60,850 bases of DNA, taken from contig DJXN01000007.1 in NCBI GenBank assembly GCA_002449765.1, positions 97,101 through 157,950 of the forward strand. The letters are read 5' to 3'. Every line of letters begins with the position of its first letter. Within the stretch, counting starts at the first letter, position 1. The notes under the pieces are model-generated. The model was given only the letters and a program-made list of their open reading frames with translations. It was not told where the DNA came from and searched no databases. Below are positions 58,290 to 60,850 of this stretch, one piece after another. Source of the stretch: Fibrobacter sp. UBA7003. Lineage in GTDB: Bacteria > Fibrobacterota > Fibrobacteria > Fibrobacterales > Fibrobacteraceae. Position numbers and translations under genes: made by a program.

Positions 58290-59765
58290 TTAGTACTTGT
58301 TCTTCAGCACTTCGGGGCATTCCACTTCGACGTAGTTGTGCATCGGGTTTCCTGCCGCATGCATCCATCCGGCGAGGAAGAGGCAGCCTTCTTTGGCCTG
58401 GCTGTCGTTGCTGAATACGCTGTTGCACTTGTCGGTCAGGCACTTCACGTACTTCGTGGCGTTGTACTTGGATTCCTTTTCGCAATCGGAGAGGAGTCCG
58501 CCGTACTGTTCGCCCTGGCCTCCCCAGCCCATGCCGTTGCAGCCGTTGAACATGCCGACGCCGCCGCCCGGGATCATGATGTCGAACTGGCCCTGCTGAA
58601 CGTCGCCACCGATGTTTGTCGTCATGATGATGAGCTTTTTGCCCTTGATGGCTTCGGTGTTCATGTCGCCCTTCGTGCCGTTGCCGTTCTCGATGTACTT
58701 GCCCTTTCCGGTAAAGGTCAGCTGGTAGCACTTGCCGCAGGAACCGCCGTCGCTTGCGGGGACTGCCGCGAAGGCGAAGGCCATCTCGTCGCAGCCGTCA
58801 ACGGTGAAGGGGATCTGGCTTGTGCAGGCCATCATCTGTCCGCCGCTGCAGATACTCTGGGCGCCCCAGTCGGTGCTTTCGGTCTTGCCCTTGTTGGTGC
58901 ACTGCCTGGAATGATAGGAGGTATTCTGCGACACGGAGCAGTGGGGCTTGCAGCAGTCCCAGTAGCGAGTCGCCCAGCCGGAACCGGTCCTGCCGCCGTT
59001 CTTCACCTGGATATTCGGGCATCCGGCGGGCTTGCTGGAGGAACTGCTCTTTACGGAGCTGCTGGAGGACTTTGCACTGCTCGAGGAGGATTTCGCGCTG
59101 CTCGACGACTGCACGGAACTGGAAGAGGCTACGCTGCTCGAGGAGGGCGGAAGCGCGGAACTCGACTCGATGATGGGTGCTTCGCTGGAACTGGACACGA
59201 TGACGGGATCGGGCTGTTTCGTGAACTTGTCTCCCGGGTTCAGGACCGGGAGGGCTCCGATGTCGCCGCCGGCCGTAAGCACCGTGACGCCGTCCAGGGA
59301 GATGATGTTCATGGTGGCGAGATCCAGGTTTGCGATATAGTTGCCGTCCGGGTCGGTGACTACGCAAGAGGTGGCGCCTTCGGCGGCGGGGTAGATGAGG
59401 TAGTCGCCGGTGTTGTCGATCAGGTGCCAGACGGGGCCCGCGATGGTGTAGATCGTCGTGTTCTTTTCGAGCTTGGCGAGCGTGGCGACATCGACATTGC
59501 CGGAAATGGGCGTCCCCTGCAGGTCGGAAATCACGCCGATGGAGGTTCCTTCGAGAAAGCTGATTGTGCCGATGAGGTCGCCCTGCGCGTTCGTCACGCG
59601 TCCGTCAGGGTAAATAATATAGTCGGCATCCGTCTGCAGGAGCCAGGCTTCCGAGGTGACTAGGTATTCTGGCTGCTTGGGGCCGGAAGGGGGTTCGTCG
59701 GAGCAGTTCCAGGCAAGTGTGAGGGCGCCGGCCAGCATGAGGGACTTAAAAATTAGATTCTTCAT
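58290..59765 (-). CDS. GH45 endoglucanase, lipoprotein with Ser linkers
   Basis: A 491-residue secreted protein. Signal peptide with lipobox TLAWNC. Residues ~30-190 carry repeated beta modules (YIIYPDGRVTNAQGDLIGTI, YLIYPAAEGATSCVVTDPDG). A poly-Ser linker (residues ~195-245) leads to a family-45 glycoside hydrolase: the catalytic signature TRYWDCCKPHC near residue 267 (first Asp) and GQFDIMIPGGGVGMFNGC near 397 (second Asp), plus many Cys. GH45 enzymes hydrolyse beta-1,4-glucan in cellulose by inversion. A cell-anchored cellulase fits adhesion-based cellulose use by Fibrobacter. Start at 59765 has AAGGAA upstream; the track to 59795 adds no signal. Confidence 0.9.
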   Translation of the reverse strand: MKNLIFKSLMLAGALTLAWNCSDEPPSGPKQPEYLVTSEAWLLQTDADYIIYPDGRVTNAQGDLIGTISFLEGTSIGVISDLQGTPISGNVDVATLAKLEKNTTIYTIAGPVWHLIDNTGDYLIYPAAEGATSCVVTDPDGNYIANLDLATMNIISLDGVTVLTAGGDIGALPVLNPGDKFTKQPDPVIVSSSSEAPIIESSSALPPSSSSVASSSSVQSSSSAKSSSSSAKSSSSSVKSSSSSKPAGCPNIQVKNGGRTGSGWATRYWDCCKPHCSVSQNTSYHSRQCTNKGKTESTDWGAQSICSGGQMMACTSQIPFTVDGCDEMAFAFAAVPASDGGSCGKCYQLTFTGKGKYIENGNGTKGDMNTEAIKGKKLIIMTTNIGGDVQQGQFDIMIPGGGVGMFNGCNGMGWGGQGEQYGGLLSDCEKESKYNATKYVKCLTDKCNSVFSNDSQAKEGCLFLAGWMHAAGNPMHNYVEVECPEVLKNKY

Positions 59766-60178
59766 GGGTTTTCCTTTCTTATCCCTATTCCACACCGAGA
59801 CAAAAAATAGTTTATGTGACCGAATAATGCTTGTAAAAAATGGAGTAACAACAATTTAGGCGTTCCTGCATTGTTCTCGTTCGCAATGCTCGGGCTGGAA
59901 TGTAAACTGAATGTAAAATTATTTATTGTAAAAATAAAATTACAAAAATAGTGCTTGCCTGCGTTGCGGGCTTTGCGGTTCTTGCCACAATGGTGAATTG
60001 TTTGTTGATAAGTTGAAGGTATCCTTTGTTTAAAAACATTGAAACTTTGAAATTCGGCGAATTTCGCCACTTTCGAAACGGGCTCCTGATGACTCCGCTT
60101 TTCGGTTCGCGAAAGCCGCGCGGGCTGTTGATAACTCCCTCTTTTTTGTGATTTTCGCAAAAAATCAAAGAAAAAAAC
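59766..60178. other. Intergenic region between GH45 and tuf, about 410 bp
   Basis: No supported gene. An open frame of 144 codons on the minus strand (59762-60196) lacks a ribosome site and family resemblance. Two TTATCAACA motifs on the minus strand (60003-60011, 60125-60133) are one mismatch from DnaA boxes; two copies are too few for an origin. A short AT stem (TGATTTT-CGCAA-AAAATCA) lies at 60149-60167. Confidence 0.35.
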
Positions 60179-60206
60179 TTGCAAAATTATTGGCATTTAC
60201 TAAATT
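60179..60206 (+). promoter_or_regulatory. Promoter of tuf
   Basis: TTGCAA, a 16-nt spacer and TAAATT make a sigma-70-like promoter about 110 nt before tuf, leaving a leader of ~100 nt with a CTTTCCG/CGGAAG stem. It differs from the TAnnTTTG promoters elsewhere. Confidence 0.4.
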
Positions 60207-60315
60207 TGTGGCTCAATTTCGGAGAGTACCGCTTCCTATGCTTTCCGATGTAACGGAAGTCATTGGGACTTCTTGACTTGAAGCGATAAACCTTCTGCTG
60301 AAGAAGAGGAATAAA

Positions 60316-60850
<535 letters not shown>

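Noticed and set aside
59030..59150. Short tandem DNA repeats suggesting CRISPR or VNTR
   Set aside because: They encode the poly-Ser linker of the GH45 protein.
60003..60133. DnaA-box cluster or replication origin
   Set aside because: Two imperfect boxes only, no dnaA/dnaN nearby.
59762..60196. 144-codon frame between GH45 and tuf
   Set aside because: No ribosome site, no domain, composition unlike neighbours.

Overview
The window reads as a chromosomal segment of a Fibrobacter-like bacterium. Pointers are a lipoprotein with two FISUMP ('Fib_succ_major') domains, a family-45 cellulase lipoprotein with long poly-serine linkers, other Ser-rich lipoproteins, C-terminal tails resembling type IX sorting domains, and promoters of the TAnnTTTG type known from Bacteroidetes, a sister group in the FCB clade. 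These are inferences from protein families; no search was run.

Layout: (1) 1-3.4 kb, GC-rich core: secA (3' part), tmk, a DUF3392 membrane protein and an SGNH hydrolase. (2) 3.4-5.4 kb, transition zone: an ORF6N-domain gene with operator-like palindromes, a HicB-type antitoxin whose toxin partner is reduced to a 19-codon ORF, and a duplicated ~90-bp hairpin leader. (3) 5.4-32.3 kb, a visibly AT-richer defence island. It holds a PLD-family nuclease (+); a minus-strand operon of AAA15 ATPase, TOPRIM protein, 2071-residue DEAD/DUF1998 helicase and a UvrD helicase with a RelE-like N-terminus; a zinc-ribbon/HTH regulator operon; a DUF2971-like gene; and a second minus-strand operon of drmD, drmMI, an unknown gene and two DUF262 (GmrSD-type) genes. 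(4) 32.3-60.85 kb, GC-rich accessory and core genes: nitroreductase, PL14-like lyase, condensation-domain protein, TonB-C protein, ahcY, DUF4153 paralogues, metallophosphoesterase, FISUMP lipoprotein, GT4 glycosyltransferase, DUF4954, Na+/solute symporter, BatD-like protein, LemA/HtpX, GDSL hydrolase, GH45 cellulase and the start of tuf.

The main interest is the island. It carries the class 1 DISARM genes drmD and drmMI but no separate drmA, drmB or drmC. A single-chain helicase-DUF1998 protein (the DruE/YprA layout) sits where DrmA and DrmB would be expected functionally, a lone PLD protein could stand for DrmC, and two DUF262 proteins occupy the positions downstream of the methylase. Three near-identical palindromes (TAYACA-N3-TGTRTA) lie upstream of both the zinc-ribbon/HTH operon and the AAA-TOPRIM-helicase operon, so one regulator may control both. 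No integrase, transposase, tRNA or CRISPR array was seen at the island edges.

A second pattern runs through the flanks: at many starts a TAnnTTT-type element lies only 4-8 nt before the ATG, which predicts leaderless mRNAs.
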